Shown one piece after another: positions 11,565 to 22,649 of a stretch of 64,000 nucleotides of DNA; within the stretch, counting starts at the first letter, position 1; each line of letters opens with the position of its first letter. A program made the translations under genes and the position numbers. Source of the stretch: Rhynchosporium graminicola (taxonomy: Eukaryota; Ascomycota; Leotiomycetes; Helotiales; Ploettnerulaceae); the NCBI GenBank assembly GCA_900074885.1, contig FJUW01000004.1:930001-994000 (forward strand), given 5' to 3'. The notes under the pieces are model-generated. The model searched no databases. It saw only the letters and a program-made list of their open reading frames with translations, and had not been told where the DNA came from.

Positions 11565-12061
11565 GCTCATTTTGCTGTTTGCAGCTTTCAACATTGCAGG
11601 CGTTCGTGAGCTCTGGATTTCACAATCAGAATGGATTTTGTAGACGGTCTACGCGTGTTTGTGTGAGGGTTGATAGCGAATGCATACGAGCTTGCGATGC
11701 GATTGATAAAGTCTTCGTCTAATCGCGTTTTCGATTGAGGATGGTCATATCGTTGATGATGAAAAGGGGTGAAGGAGCCCCCATGAGTTGTAATGATGAT
11801 GCCATCTCCAGCAATAAAATGATCATTTTTTACAGCCTTATCCCAATAAATAAAGAGCTTTTACCAGCCACCAAGTTTTATTGTTATCGCACTTCGGCAA
11901 GCTATATCAAACAGAGCTATTCTTCGATTCAAGCCGAATTGCGAATCAAGCTCAACCTACTGCACAAGCTACCTTAACTACCAAATATAGAGGACCGCCA
12001 GAAACCCATATCTAGATCTCGCCCTGGATGTCTGCTCAAACCCACCATTCGACTCAGTCAC
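11565..12061. other. Convergent intergenic spacer
   Basis: This spacer holds the 3' UTRs of the CK2 subunit gene (+) and the dioxygenase gene (-). It is AT-rich, with AATAAA-like strings near 11815 and 11847 that could serve as polyadenylation signals. I see no coding signal. Confidence 0.45.
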
Positions 12062-12893
12062 TCACTTCCCCTCCGTCCTCGTCTTGAAAATACTCAGATC
12101 CAAAACCACCGGCGTCCCCAGCCACATCGCCCTCTGCGTGTGGTCTCGATACTCATCCAACGTCTTCCCTTCCGCATCGACAGTATTCGGGTGAACGAGC
12201 GCACTCAGCGGACCACGATTGATCACCAACCACGGGATGAAAGCCCCGAATTGCGCGGGTGTGAAGAGGTTCACTTCGAACATGGCGATCGGGTGTGGCC
12301 CGACCGGGCGATCCCAAAATTTGTAGATGCGAAGTTCGGGAACTGCCGAGTCGGGGTTGATTGTTAGATATCTGCTTTACAAGAGGAATTGGGAAGGAGG
12401 AGAGGTGAAGGGCTGATGGGAGGGGAGGGGTGCGTGCGTGAGAGGGAGTGAGTGGGGAGATGGATGTTACATTCGAGACGGATTCGCGTCCAGAGTTCTT
12501 TAGCGAATTGTTCTTGCCGAGGGTTGGTTTGGAAGTAGTAGATGTGAATATCGCTGGGAACATGATGAGTCAGGCCTGAATAATAATCTGATAACAAAGT
12601 CGCCTTTCGAGAGTGGGTACTCACAAAGCTCCTCGGATGCCGTTGTCGAGTGGTTCGGTGAAACGCTCGTAGCTTGTGCTCAGCACGCCTGTTTGGACAT
12701 TCTTGTAGCCTGGTATGTTGTATGAGCGACGTTGGCAGCTACGCATGGGACGACACGAGAAGGTCGATCGCATTAACTGAGGATTCTAAGTCTACGTACT
12801 CTTGCCATCCTCGGCCTTTTCGTCGGGTAGGGGAGGAGCATTCTCGTACCCCTCTAATGGAGAAGGGTAGGCGTACAAAGCTGGATCTGCCAT
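12062..12893 (-). CDS. DOPA 4,5-dioxygenase family protein
   Basis: Four exons on the minus strand (12893-12800, 12709-12625, 12553-12471, 12342-12062) give 180 residues, the usual size of the family. Likely metal and substrate residues are the histidines in FDIHIYYFQ, in VGPHPIAMFEVNLF and in SALVHPNT; the stretch FPELRIYKFWDRPVGPHP is highly typical. Characterised members (e.g. Amanita DODA) open the ring of L-DOPA to give betalamic-acid precursors. Most ascomycete members have unknown aromatic substrates, so only the fold and extradiol-type activity are inferred. The junction at 12470/12343 was chosen because it restores the FPELRIY phrase. No pigment genes lie nearby. Confidence 0.85.
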
Positions 12894-14784
12894 TTTGTGA
12901 TTCTTGATTATTGAAATGTATAGGCTCAGGGATTTAGCAAATGAATTATGTGGAAGCTCAGGCCTATTATGACTATTCCTCCTTGCGACCTCACTGTTTT
13001 GCTCTTTGAGGTCATGAGTACCCGAAAGTGGGGTGGGTGGGATGCCGTCTAGTGATAATTCGATTTGTCAGATACTCATGAGTATTGAAGATCAGATTCA
13101 TGTCTCGTTTGAGAAAGAGTTTGATCACAATGGTACATAAACCGTTATCATTAATGATTTACGCAGATTGTGTGTAAGCAGATCTGCTTTGGGGCTTCCG
13201 AGCCTCTCGCACTTGGGAGGAAGACGGGGGCATTATATTTGCTTCTCGAGAGACCTGTGAAGATTGTCTCAATCAAGCTATATCATAATATCACGGCATG
13301 TCGGTCGGAGACCAAATGTCTAATCACAAGACTTGAACCTGTTTGCATCAACATTTTTCTTTGGGCCAAAATATGCATCCTCGCGGCATGAGTTGTTGAG
13401 GCTACTGGTGGATTCGTAAAGTACACACGGGTAGGCGACGGCTCCTTAGCTCGCTTCGATGAGGGCAGACTTGGGGGTTTGTTTCTCTGCAGGTGATGAT
13501 GAAGTCTATGCCCAATAATGAACCGAATCGCGATTGGGAATGAGAGGATAGGACGACCCCACATCGGTGATTTATTACTAGTATATAGAAGTGCTTACTG
13601 GATGTTGATTCTAGCTCTCCAATTATATCCTTCTCGGCCGTTGATCCGATTCCTGTGCCTCCTTTGTAAATCGTGCAACATGCCTTGAGGGACAAGATAC
13701 CGGGACGTTTGACGATCCTATCTGGCCCTACAGACCGTACTATAAGTAGAGCCAATCAGTGTAGAGGATCAACTACTCCAGATCCTGGGGACAGTGGAGG
13801 AAGATCTCACACAATAGAAAGAACCAACAAGCAATTGATTCATCCGTAATTCATCCTATCATTTTCCTCTTGCATTTCTCGCAAGGTAAGGAAGCACTAT
13901 TGCATCTACCCATCACCAGCACCCATCACACGAGGTCTGACGTCTGGCAAGCTCATTCGAACACACCTCGGCATACTCAGTCTTTTTCTGTACGATTGAT
14001 TTGATGTTGATGAGGTGCAGTCAGAACTGAGATTGAATTGCTGTACGGCGTTGGCACACAGCAGGTATGTGTGTCTATGAACGAGAGCTCTGGAAATCTC
14101 GAACAGCGTATGAGACGGCAGTACTCTACACCGGAATATGCGTTCGAAGAGAGACGTGACGAGAAGGTCATCCCTAATTTCTTCCTTCTTCTCGCTTTGG
14201 CTTCTTGTCTCGAGAAGATGTACCTAACCATCACGCCATATCTTCCTGATTGATCGTGAACAGATGATGCTCTGAGCATTCAAATGCGCCATGAATCTCG
14301 AATGAGGTCGAATCTCGAGGTGTGTTACCTCGTTACATTCGGCGGTTCCAAGTCACAGGCCCTTTACACGCGGACCTTCCACAAATGAAGTCCAATACCA
14401 CCTCCCCGGCTTCCCAATCCCACATCTCGCGATTTGCTGCAACTTCTACAGGGCCTGCCCGGTGCTGATTCGTTCGTCGAGGGTTCCAAGCAATGGTCCT
14501 TCGGCAGGACCGACACAGACCACTGCCTAGCAAGCCGTCAATTTGTAAGTTTCAAGATCCCCAAACATATCTCTTATCCTCTCTCAAATCCACTACAATT
14601 TCCAGTGCTCATCATGCATATTTCGAATGTCCAAAATCCATTGCACAACCGCTCTCTCCATTCCAGGTCTGCTTGTTGCATACATGTATGCATTTTCTGA
14701 TCCCTGATCTGATCTGAATTCAGCCTCGACAATCCCAAGAGCTGCTCATGTATACCTCTCTATTGCTCACCGTTGTTTCTAGTC
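12894..14784. other. Intergenic region
   Basis: This gap lies between two divergently transcribed genes and should carry both promoters. Minus-strand open frames at 13283-13564 and 13402-13755 overlap each other, show no domain and cannot be given a convincing start or splice pattern. If a gene exists here it is an unrecognised small one. I see no strong repeat. Confidence 0.4.
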
Positions 14785-17397
14785 ATGGCCAACAAGTCTT
14801 TACAGTGCATTTCGAGGAGGATGACCGAGCAAAATACCGTCCAATATCCACTTCCAATTCAAGCTTATCCCACCGACCTCTATCGGCGGTCTCTGTCCCC
14901 GGATGAAGGTCGACCAGCGAAAAAGCCCCGTGCCAGTAAGCCCAAGGTCAGGAGTGGATGTGTGACATGTAAAGTAGGTCTTGAGCTCCGATTTATCTCA
15001 AAATAATTGCCAAAAGTAACTCAGGCTCGAAGAGTAAAGTGTGATGAAACCAAGCCGGAATGTCTCCGATGCCAAACGTTTGGGATAGACTGTGATGGCT
15101 ATGCTCCTAAGACACCACAGGTCCGGGGTTTGATCCAACTCCAACCTCGGATTCCGTCAGCAAATTTGTACGGTCCAAGTGTGGCGATTCGTTCAACGGA
15201 GGAAGAGCATAGATACTTCCAGATCTTTGCCAACCGTACGGCTCACGAATTGTCAGGCTTCTATGATCCTACCTTTTGGACGAAACTTGTTCTTCAGGAA
15301 AGCCATAATATTCCTGCCATTCGACATTCTGTCATTGCTCTTGGAGCGCTCAATGAAAGTATGGGGTCTGCTCCAGGGCCTGATCTGAAAGTCAATGACA
15401 TTCAGGGATTTGATAAACAGCACCAAGAGCAAGCACTCCTGGCTCATGGGCGAGCCATACAGTGGCTCAACCACTACATTTCATCATCCGAAGCACCGCA
15501 ATTGAGGAACGCTCTTATTGCATGCCTACTGTTTGTTTGCTTTGAGACGTTTCAAGGGTCTTATGCGTCTAGTGTCCATCAGATATACGGAGGGCTCAAT
15601 ATCCTTCGTAACTACTACAAGTCCAACCCACGCTCTCGGCCATGGATACCTCGAAAAGATGCCATTGATGCATCCAAGTTCGGGGCTAGTAATGTAAAGA
15701 AGATTTCCAACGTTGTTCAAACAAGAGAAGGTTGTGGTGGTGTTTCGAAGGATCAACACATCAAGCAACACGTGGAAAAGTACCTCGAAAGATGCAACCA
15801 TCCTCAAGAGGAGATGGTAGACGAGCAGCCTGATTACGCGCAATCATTTACAGGCAGGTCGTGCAAATTTCCTAAAGAGGACACCCCTTTCTTCATTCGT
15901 CATATGGGCGCGCCGGAGCTTGCGCAAGCGGTCAGGAACAATTTCTACCCAGCGATAACCCCGATGACGAATGGACATGTCAGTCAGAGTAGACTATCTT
16001 CAGGCAATCCTTCTCCAGAAGCATCCACACATCTCATCCAGTCTCCGGCGTCCGGGGTATCTAATCCCACGACCCCAAATACTTATACACCCCAATCAAC
16101 GGCACCTCATACCCCATCTGCAGTCAATGCAGTATCAACACCAAAGTCGACTGCCAATGAAGCAGTTGTAATGAAACGCAAACGAACCTTCGCATGCCAA
16201 AGCCCCATTCCAGTACCTCTGCTCCAAAACGACCTCATAATCGAAGAAGTTCTCATACAATCCTTCGTCCGCTTGGATGGATCAGGTCTTTTCTTCGGAA
16301 TGGTGCCAGGTATACCTCCCTTGATATGGGACACCCACCAGATCTGGCACCTCTCTATCCCATCAACTCCCTTCACCGACTTTCCCACCGCGCAACGCTG
16401 CTGGGACTTCCTCATGGACCGAACGCTGCAATTCTACCGTCGCACTCTCTTTAACAGATACTACGCTCCTCAAACGAGTGACCCCCCAGCCCTAATCTCC
16501 AAACAGTACACATTCTACCTCAAACAGCTTTCTCTCTTCGAAAAAGCCTTCACTCCCGTTCTCCAAGACGCCATTCTTCCAGACGGAACAGTACTAAACG
16601 CCGCCGCTCTAATTCTCTCCCTCTACCATAAATCGACCACCATCATCCTCGCCACAGTGCAAAACGAATCTGAGATGGTCTACGACGCCTACACCCCCGA
16701 TTTCGCCTACATAGTACACACATGCCAAATCATCATCTCGTCACAAGATTCCACCCAACTCCCGCGCAACACACGCTTTAGTTTCGACACCGGCATCGTG
16801 CCACCCCTCCACGTCACAGCGAGTAAATGCCGTGACCCAACCATCCGCCGCGAGGCCATCTCGCTGCTGTTCGATAACCCGAGACAGGAGGGCATGTGGG
16901 ATGGGGTGCTGAGTGCGAAGATTGGGAAGTGGTTACAAGCGTGTGAGGAGGAGGGATTGCCGCCTCCTCCTTCGTTTTCATCTTCCGCCGAGACGAGCCC
17001 GGAGTCATCGGGTAAGATGAGTGGATTTTTGAGTCCGGCGAGGATGGTGGATGATACGCTCGAAGCTGGGGCGTGGCAGGATAGACGGAAAACTGACGAG
17101 GTGAGCGTGCATGGAGTGGAGTATGGAGCTGAGGCTTGCGGACCGGGCGTGGAGCGCTATGCTGGGACTGGAGAGAACGAGACAGCGGAGTTGAATGGGA
17201 ATGGTTTGCCGACGCGGAAGAAGAGCTCGAAGAAAAGTAGGCAAAAGAGTGGTTGGTTTGTCCCGGAGGAGAATCGAGTGCAGTTGATGGTCGTGGATTT
17301 CCAGATGGCGGAGAGGCATATTAAGGTCAAATGCCAGCGAGCAATACCTGGTAAGGATGGGAAGAAACAGGAGAGAATGGCAGTCATAGGGTGGTAG
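14785..17397 (+). CDS. Zn(II)2Cys6 fungal transcription factor
   Basis: Two exons (14785 or 14821 to 14973, then 15025-17397). With the start at 14821 the protein has 841 residues. The binuclear zinc cluster is split by the 51-bp intron and is perfect: cysteines 47, 50, 57, 64, 67 and 74 (spacing 2-6-6-2-6), preceded by a basic PAKKPRASKPKVRSG segment. No Fungal_trans motif is obvious. The middle region resembles the DUF3468-type C2H6-family regulators (FDTG, FYDPTFW, RHSVIALGAL). Residues about 330-400 are Ser/Pro/Thr-rich low complexity. The C-terminus is basic (KKSSKKSRQKSGW) and ends in LMVVDFQMAERHIKVKC. Such proteins bind DNA as dimers; the target genes are unknown. It converges with the copper-fist gene. 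Confidence 0.9.
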
Positions 17398-18110
17398 AGC
17401 TCGAGCTGTCTCACCAACCGAGTTTGGCTAGGGCAAAAATCGAGCAGAGAAAGGGGTGTATGATGTAGCTGTGGAGAGGCGCATTTTGGTTCCTTGGAAT
17501 CGGGTGGCGGTATCAGGGCTCACGATCTCTTCTCGAACCTGAACGGATTTGGAAGAGCCTGTAATGTAGCTGGGTGCACTTTCAATGTCTGAGGAGCATG
17601 AATGTGCCTGCACTGAGCATAGCCGATCCTTTGGATATATACTAGGTAGCGAGGAGATGCCTCGGTTGATCGTCGCTTAACCCGTACTGAAACATCAACA
17701 GAAGTTCGAAAATAGACGGGAAATATAGAGTATCTTGCAGATAATCTCCAAGTGCAACCATCTGCCACCTTGAATTTTGCATTACTATCTATAGAGCGAA
17801 GCATTATGGCTAGGGCTCTTGCCGGGTTGCCCCTAAAAGTAAAGCAACTTCAGAGCAGGACTACCACTAAAGTGAAAAGAAAGAAGGGGTATCCCTATTC
17901 CGGAAATCCAGTCCCAGTTCCAGTTCCAGAAGTGAAGGTAGAAGTGAAGGCCCATTTTATATCCTTCCCATATATGCATGCAATTCTTGTGTTTCCTCGT
18001 CATACATCGTTTCCACATTTTCACGTCTCCCCCATGCACCTAATTTATGCATCCCGTATTCTTTCGTAGAGTCATACAAATGCAATTTAATCTCAAGACA
18101 AATGCTCCCA
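17398..18110. other. Convergent intergenic spacer
   Basis: Spacer between the Zn(II)2Cys6 gene (+) and the copper-fist gene (-), holding both 3' UTRs. A short imperfect repeat of GTTCCAGTTCCAGAAGTGAAG type lies near 17911-17949. No gene recognised. Confidence 0.45.
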
Positions 18111-19841
18111 TCACTCGGGAGGCGTGACGATCCCGGTATTCTTATGTATCTCACATCCTACGCACTGGCAATCGTCGCCGCAAGGACAGCCTGGTTCGTC
18201 GCCCATGCAAGGTTGAGGTGGCTGTCTATGGATTGTACAGCCAAGGCATTCACAATCATCTCCGCAAGGACAACTTTGCGTGTCGCCCCCGCAGCTATCC
18301 CCTGAAAAAGGATAGTTGACGAAGAAGAAATCGGCTGCTGAATAGTTCTGCTCTTCCCCTGCTCCTGATGTCGTGCTCGAAGGTGTATGTGCTGTGGGTG
18401 ATGATGCCTGGTCAGCTGCTGATGTCTGCGTTGTTGCGATGCCGTTTCCATTCACACTTCCATTACCATTGGTGGTATTATGTCCCTCAGCGTGTGGCTC
18501 GTTGTTAAGTGGCGCCTCTGAGTATTCATATGCGGACCACACGTATTTTTTGGTAGCAGCATTGTAAGGGTGTGCTGCGCAGCCAACACATTGGCATCCG
18601 GCTCCGCAGCCGCAAGTATGTACCGTCTCCATTCCCGGACCAAGAGGAGCGTCGAAGGGTAACATCCCCGGCGCAAAGGGTGCTTGAGAGTAGTTGTTGG
18701 TTTGGATGCTTTGCCGCCATGCAGATGGGTGAAGTGGGTTCTGAAACGAGCCGTATGTTGCGGGGTAAGTGAAGACAGTAGGTTGCGGAAAGTGTACTCC
18801 ATTCTGGGGCATAATCTGGTGCGAAAGATGTGGAGTTGATTGTGTTGACACAGGTTCGAGCTTAGGTATTTGCCGAGTGGCTTTGGAGGAACAGCAACTT
18901 GATACTACAGGGGCCGGCTCTCGAGGTTCTGATATCGAGCTGGAACTAGATGTGTGACTGTGGCCATTCTGCTTCGTAGCGCCGTTCTGTTTAGGTGCGC
19001 AACAAGAACCTCCCGTGGGTCTCCTGATTTCGCCAGCAGTTTCTAGGATTCTAGCCTCCATGTACGAGCTTCCATTGGTGAACTTTCCAGAGTCTCCACT
19101 ACCGAACGGTATGGGAGTTGCCAAGGGACTCTCAACTACATGTTCGAGCCCGCTATGTATCACTCCGTTCATGTATCCATTTGGGCTGGTGTAAATGGCC
19201 TGTCCACTCGGCTGGAACGGAATACCGTAGTGGTGATGTGAAAATGGCGGTGCGAATCCTATCATCTGTGGACCTGCAGCGGTGACTGCGTAGCCATTTG
19301 TATATGGCACTGGACCATGTTGTGTTCCGTGGATATTCAACTGGCTTGCATCCATTCTCTCGAGAGCCATAGGATCATATGGTTGCTTCCTACTTGACAA
19401 AGGTCTGCCAGCTCTTTTGTCAACTTTAAAAGTAACCTTCGTTGGCGAAGGTATATCGCTACCAGGCGTTATAATACCAGTACTACAGTGGCACGCCTGC
19501 TTCCTCGGAATCGCTGCAGTTACACTGCTACATCCACATGGTTGATCTTGAGGATGTGGGCATGCGCTTAAGGGCCTTCCTGGTTTCCTCACTGGCACCA
19601 TTAATCTTTCATTCGCGTGGGTACATTTCGTGGATCGATGGCCTCGGATGCACGGCTCACTGAAGAGATAACATCAGCATGTGCTCACAGGTATGACGGG
19701 AGGACAAGAGAATAATAGTCGGTATCGCGATGATATTAGTGAGGCCCGCGACGCATTGCAAAGCGCTCAGCCGTGCCAAGCATCAACAAAGAGGGGGACC
19801 ATGACTAACCAGGCCATCTTCATTCCATTAATTAACGGCAT
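18111..19841 (-). CDS. Copper-fist transcription factor (Mac1/GRISEA/CUF1-like)
   Basis: A short first exon (19841-19810) supplies MPLINGMKMAC. After an intron of 150 bp the second exon (19659-18111) completes a 526-residue protein. The N-terminal copper fist is intact: ACEPCIRGHRSTKC, THANERL, KKPGRP-type hook (here RKPGRPLSACPH) and a closing CGC. These residues bind zinc/copper and DNA. Three cysteine clusters follow: CGCGAGCQCVGC (about 360), CPCGDDCECLGCTIH (about 474) and CPCGDDCQCVGCEIH (about 502). Such C-terminal clusters are known copper sensors in Mac1, Cuf1 and GRISEA. The last two are near-identical tandem copies. The protein likely switches copper-uptake or detoxification genes in the nucleus. 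The start was chosen to complete the fist. Confidence 0.92.
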
Positions 19842-20294
19842 TCTCCAGGAGTGGGCGGTCGCCGCGGAGAGGGTATATGAATCGGTGGGTTGGCAGCAGG
19901 TAACCTGCACAAGTCGATGATGTTGAGATAGGCTCGAGCTTCGCGGGAGACGCTGTTAAACCTTCCGGAGCGCAATGTGCATGAACTGGCATTTGGGACC
20001 ACGGCAATAAGGCAGTATATTTCCTACCAAGCGAGCGAGACTTCCTGATGTCTCTGGCTAGAAACAGCGTCTTGCGCTTCTGCCTGTGTTCAGGTGTAGT
20101 GGTGCTGCTGATCAACCAGTTGGTAGGGATTGATTAAGGATGATCGATGATCCAGTGTTGAACCCGACAGCCATGTGACGACGATGATGTTTTGAGAGCC
20201 GAGGGAGGGGTGACCAGGAGGGGAGGGGATTTGAGCTGATTACTCGAGGAGGTAGTCAGCATCAGATCCATACAATATCAGGGCTCGCTAGAAA

Positions 20295-20325
20295 CGAAAT
20301 GAGATGAAATGAAATGAAACGAAAC
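20295..20325. repeat. GAAAT pentanucleotide microsatellite
   Basis: Imperfect tandem units of GAAAT/GAGAT/GAAAC follow one another (GAAATGAGATGAAATGAAAT and onward). The array lies in the upstream region of the copper-fist gene. Confidence 0.7.
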
Positions 20326-20466
20326 AAAGGCACGTAAGTATAGGTAGGAGGAACCTTCCTTACCTTGGAATCCGTCTGTTGTTGACTGACTAAGAAACAG
20401 TGGTAAACATTACTCGGTGGTGGTAAATCTGCAGTTGACCCGGCCGACTTTCGTAGGTTACCTATC

Positions 20467-20498
20467 CTATATTATATTATATTATATTATATTATATT
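20467..20498. repeat. ATATT pentanucleotide microsatellite
   Basis: About six perfect tandem copies of TATAT/ATATT. The array is likely to vary in length between strains. Confidence 0.85.
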
Positions 20499-20560
20499 CG
20501 TTTGTAACCCTGTGTCCAAATGAGGAAGGATGTCTGAGGTGGGGCGTGGGAGGAATGGGT

Positions 20561-20589
20561 ATTTGAATTTGAATTTGAATTTGAATTTG
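20561..20589. repeat. TTTGAA hexanucleotide microsatellite
   Basis: Nearly five perfect tandem copies of ATTTGA. It lies between the pentanucleotide array and the GT-rich array. Confidence 0.85.
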
Positions 20590-20639
20590 GACGTGATGTT
20601 TCTTTGGCCGATCTGCGCATTGTGAGGTCGGTACAGTAG

Positions 20640-20693
20640 GTAGGTGGTGGTTTGGTGGTGGTTTGGTGGTGGTTTGGTGGTGGTGGTGGTGTT
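20640..20693. repeat. GGTGGTGGTTT minisatellite
   Basis: Three to four tandem copies of an 11-bp unit (GGTGGTGGTTT), running into a GGT triplet array. The G/T strand asymmetry is strong. Confidence 0.85.
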
Positions 20694-21132
20694 GGAGGCC
20701 TGTTCAATGTGAGCATATTTTGATTCGCTGAAGCTCAAAACCCCTGTCGGGTGAGTGAGGCAGACCCACTTCACGGGCACCACCACTCGGGCCTGAGGAA
20801 GCAGAAGGCTACGAGCGATACCTGTTCTACTTACAGTACATAAATATATATATACGCTTACCTAGTCCTGTTATTAGAAGTACATTATACTGTAGGACCT
20901 AAACCAATGAGACTATTGTATCCCTTGGGGCTGCTTATCTCTGTCATATACTTGAATCAAGCTGATGTGACTTGACAGAAACATCGTGTCTTTGAAGAGG
21001 GCATCTCAGATATTGTATGAGATAAGATAATTAATACTTTCCCCGTCCCCAAGTCTGACAAGTCCCCTGAAACAAAAAGATGCAAGGTGGTTGGTTATCT
21101 AATCGATCGGTTTCCGCGGGGTTGTGGAGGGG

Positions 21133-21151
21133 TACAGTACAGTACAGTATA
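21133..21151. repeat. GTACA microsatellite and TATATAAA string
   Basis: Three to four copies of GTACA are followed directly by GTATATAAAA, a TATA-like string. It lies about 650 bp upstream of the methyltransferase start, so a promoter role is not shown. Confidence 0.5.
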
Positions 21152-21802
21152 TAAAATATAACAACATCATGACTGTGACCGAGCCTAGGTATGCAAAGCC
21201 AGAATCACGATACTAACTAAGCTTGTGATTGTGATTGTCTCAAGACAAGTACATGATATCTATATTATTTCGAAGTCTCTACCTGGGTTATGCATTCATC
21301 TCGTCTGCCGCGTCTAAGATGTCGAAGCACTAATTAACACCTACCTTAAGGTAGTCCGTCCTCCCACTAACCTTCTAGCCTAATGAAAACTAGCAAAAAT
21401 CTGAACAATTGCTGATAATATCACTGATCACTGTCGGAACCGAGTGGGTCTGTCTCCGAATAATTACTTATAAGAGAACCTTTGAACCGAGTCATGTAGA
21501 CAGCCATATCCAAAACTACCCGTAGCTTTTTGCTAACCTCAATCCGCACCAACAGACTGTCAGACTCAAGCTAGAAAGCCTCGCGCCACACTGAAAACCC
21601 ACTTATTGAACTAATCCAATCGTAAGCCAGCTCTTTCCAACTCACCTAGGTATGTTTCATGCTAAGAAACGATGCGAAAATTCAGATCGGGCTCTGAGAA
21701 GGCTAACACAACGAGACAGATTCATACATACATCCACACGTGACTCGCTTCCCCATTTTCGAAGATCAAACAATCCCGTCGATCACAGTCTAGACCCTTA
21801 GA

Positions 21803-22579
21803 ATGAACGACCCAGACGATTGCCTCGACAGCGGACTTGGCCTCTTTACCGAGCCAGCAGACTACTACCCACCATCTCCAACGCCCACCACAGAATCCCA
21901 CACCCTTCTCTCAGGTCAAACCCTCACCGTCCGTCTCGTAGGCCACAATCCCCTCTGGGGCCACCATCTCTGGAATGCAGGCCGTCTAATATCAACATAC
22001 CTAGAGAAGAACCCTTCTCTCATCACCGACAAAACCGTGCTCGAACTCGGTGCTGGAGCAGGACTTCCGAGTTTGGTATGTGTGGGTTTGGGAGCGAGGA
22101 AGGTCGTGGTAACGGATTATCCGGATCCCGATCTTGTGGGTAATTTATGGATGAATGTTGATACTTTCTATGAAGAGAAAGAAAAAGAGGGAGAGGAGAG
22201 GGCGTTGGTAGCTGAGGGGTATTGCTGGGGAGCTGACGCGAAGCCTTTACTTACCCATTTGCCAGGGGATGAGAAGGGCTTTGAGGTGCTGATTTTGGCG
22301 GATCTGCTGTTCAATCATTCGGAGCATACGAAGCTGGTTGCGACGATTGAGCATACGTTACTCAAGAGCGAGGAGGCAAAAGCTTTAGTGTTTTTCACGC
22401 CGTATAGACCGTGGTTATACGAGAAGGATATGGCTTTCTTTGATCTAGTAAGGGAGAAGGGATTCTCGGTGGAGAAAGTGCTGGAAGAGAAGATGGAGAA
22501 GGTCATGTTTGAGGAAGACAGAGGCGATGAAGAACTGAGAAGGACGGTATTTGGATATGTGGTCAGGTGGAAGCCATAA
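21803..22579 (+). CDS. EFM7: Protein N-terminal/lysine methyltransferase, EFM7-like
   Basis: A single-exon gene of 258 residues, the normal length of the family. It belongs to the class I SAM-dependent methyltransferases of the NNT1/EFM7 group. Family marks are GLFTEPADYYPPSPTPT near the N-terminus, RLVGHNPLWGHHLWNAG (44-60), the SAM loop ELGAGAG at 81-87 with the acidic residue in VTDYPD (105), and ILADLLFNHSEH as post-I motif. Yeast Efm7 methylates the N-terminal glycine and Lys3 of elongation factor 1-alpha in the cytoplasm; older annotations call it nicotinamide N-methyltransferase. The function is assigned by family similarity. Confidence 0.9.
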   Translation: MNDPDDCLDSGLGLFTEPADYYPPSPTPTTESHTLLSGQTLTVRLVGHNPLWGHHLWNAGRLISTYLEKNPSLITDKTVLELGAGAGLPSLVCVGLGARKVVVTDYPDPDLVGNLWMNVDTFYEEKEKEGEERALVAEGYCWGADAKPLLTHLPGDEKGFEVLILADLLFNHSEHTKLVATIEHTLLKSEEAKALVFFTPYRPWLYEKDMAFFDLVREKGFSVEKVLEEKMEKVMFEEDRGDEELRRTVFGYVVRWKP

Positions 22580-22649
22580 GTGAGTTCCTGAAGGTCGTAT
22601 GACAGGACCTGGAGATCGCAACCAACACTTCCTGGGCGAAGATCTGATA

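Larger units (their letters stand above)
19842..21802. other. Long regulatory intergenic region with microsatellites
   Basis: This is a shared upstream region of the copper-fist gene (-) and the methyltransferase gene (+). Apart from simple repeats listed separately, I see no gene. It is unusually rich in short tandem repeats between 20295 and 21150. Proline/threonine/histidine-rich open frames near 20487-20786 are only translations of those repeats. Confidence 0.6.

Noticed and set aside
13283..13755. Two overlapping minus-strand open frames that might be exons of a small gene
   Set aside because: A GTAAGC donor is present near 13600, but no resulting frame shows a family, a good start or consistent acceptors.
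20487..20786. Minus-strand open frames rich in Pro, Thr and His
   Set aside because: They are translations of the GGTGGTTT and ATTTGA microsatellites; no start or domain.
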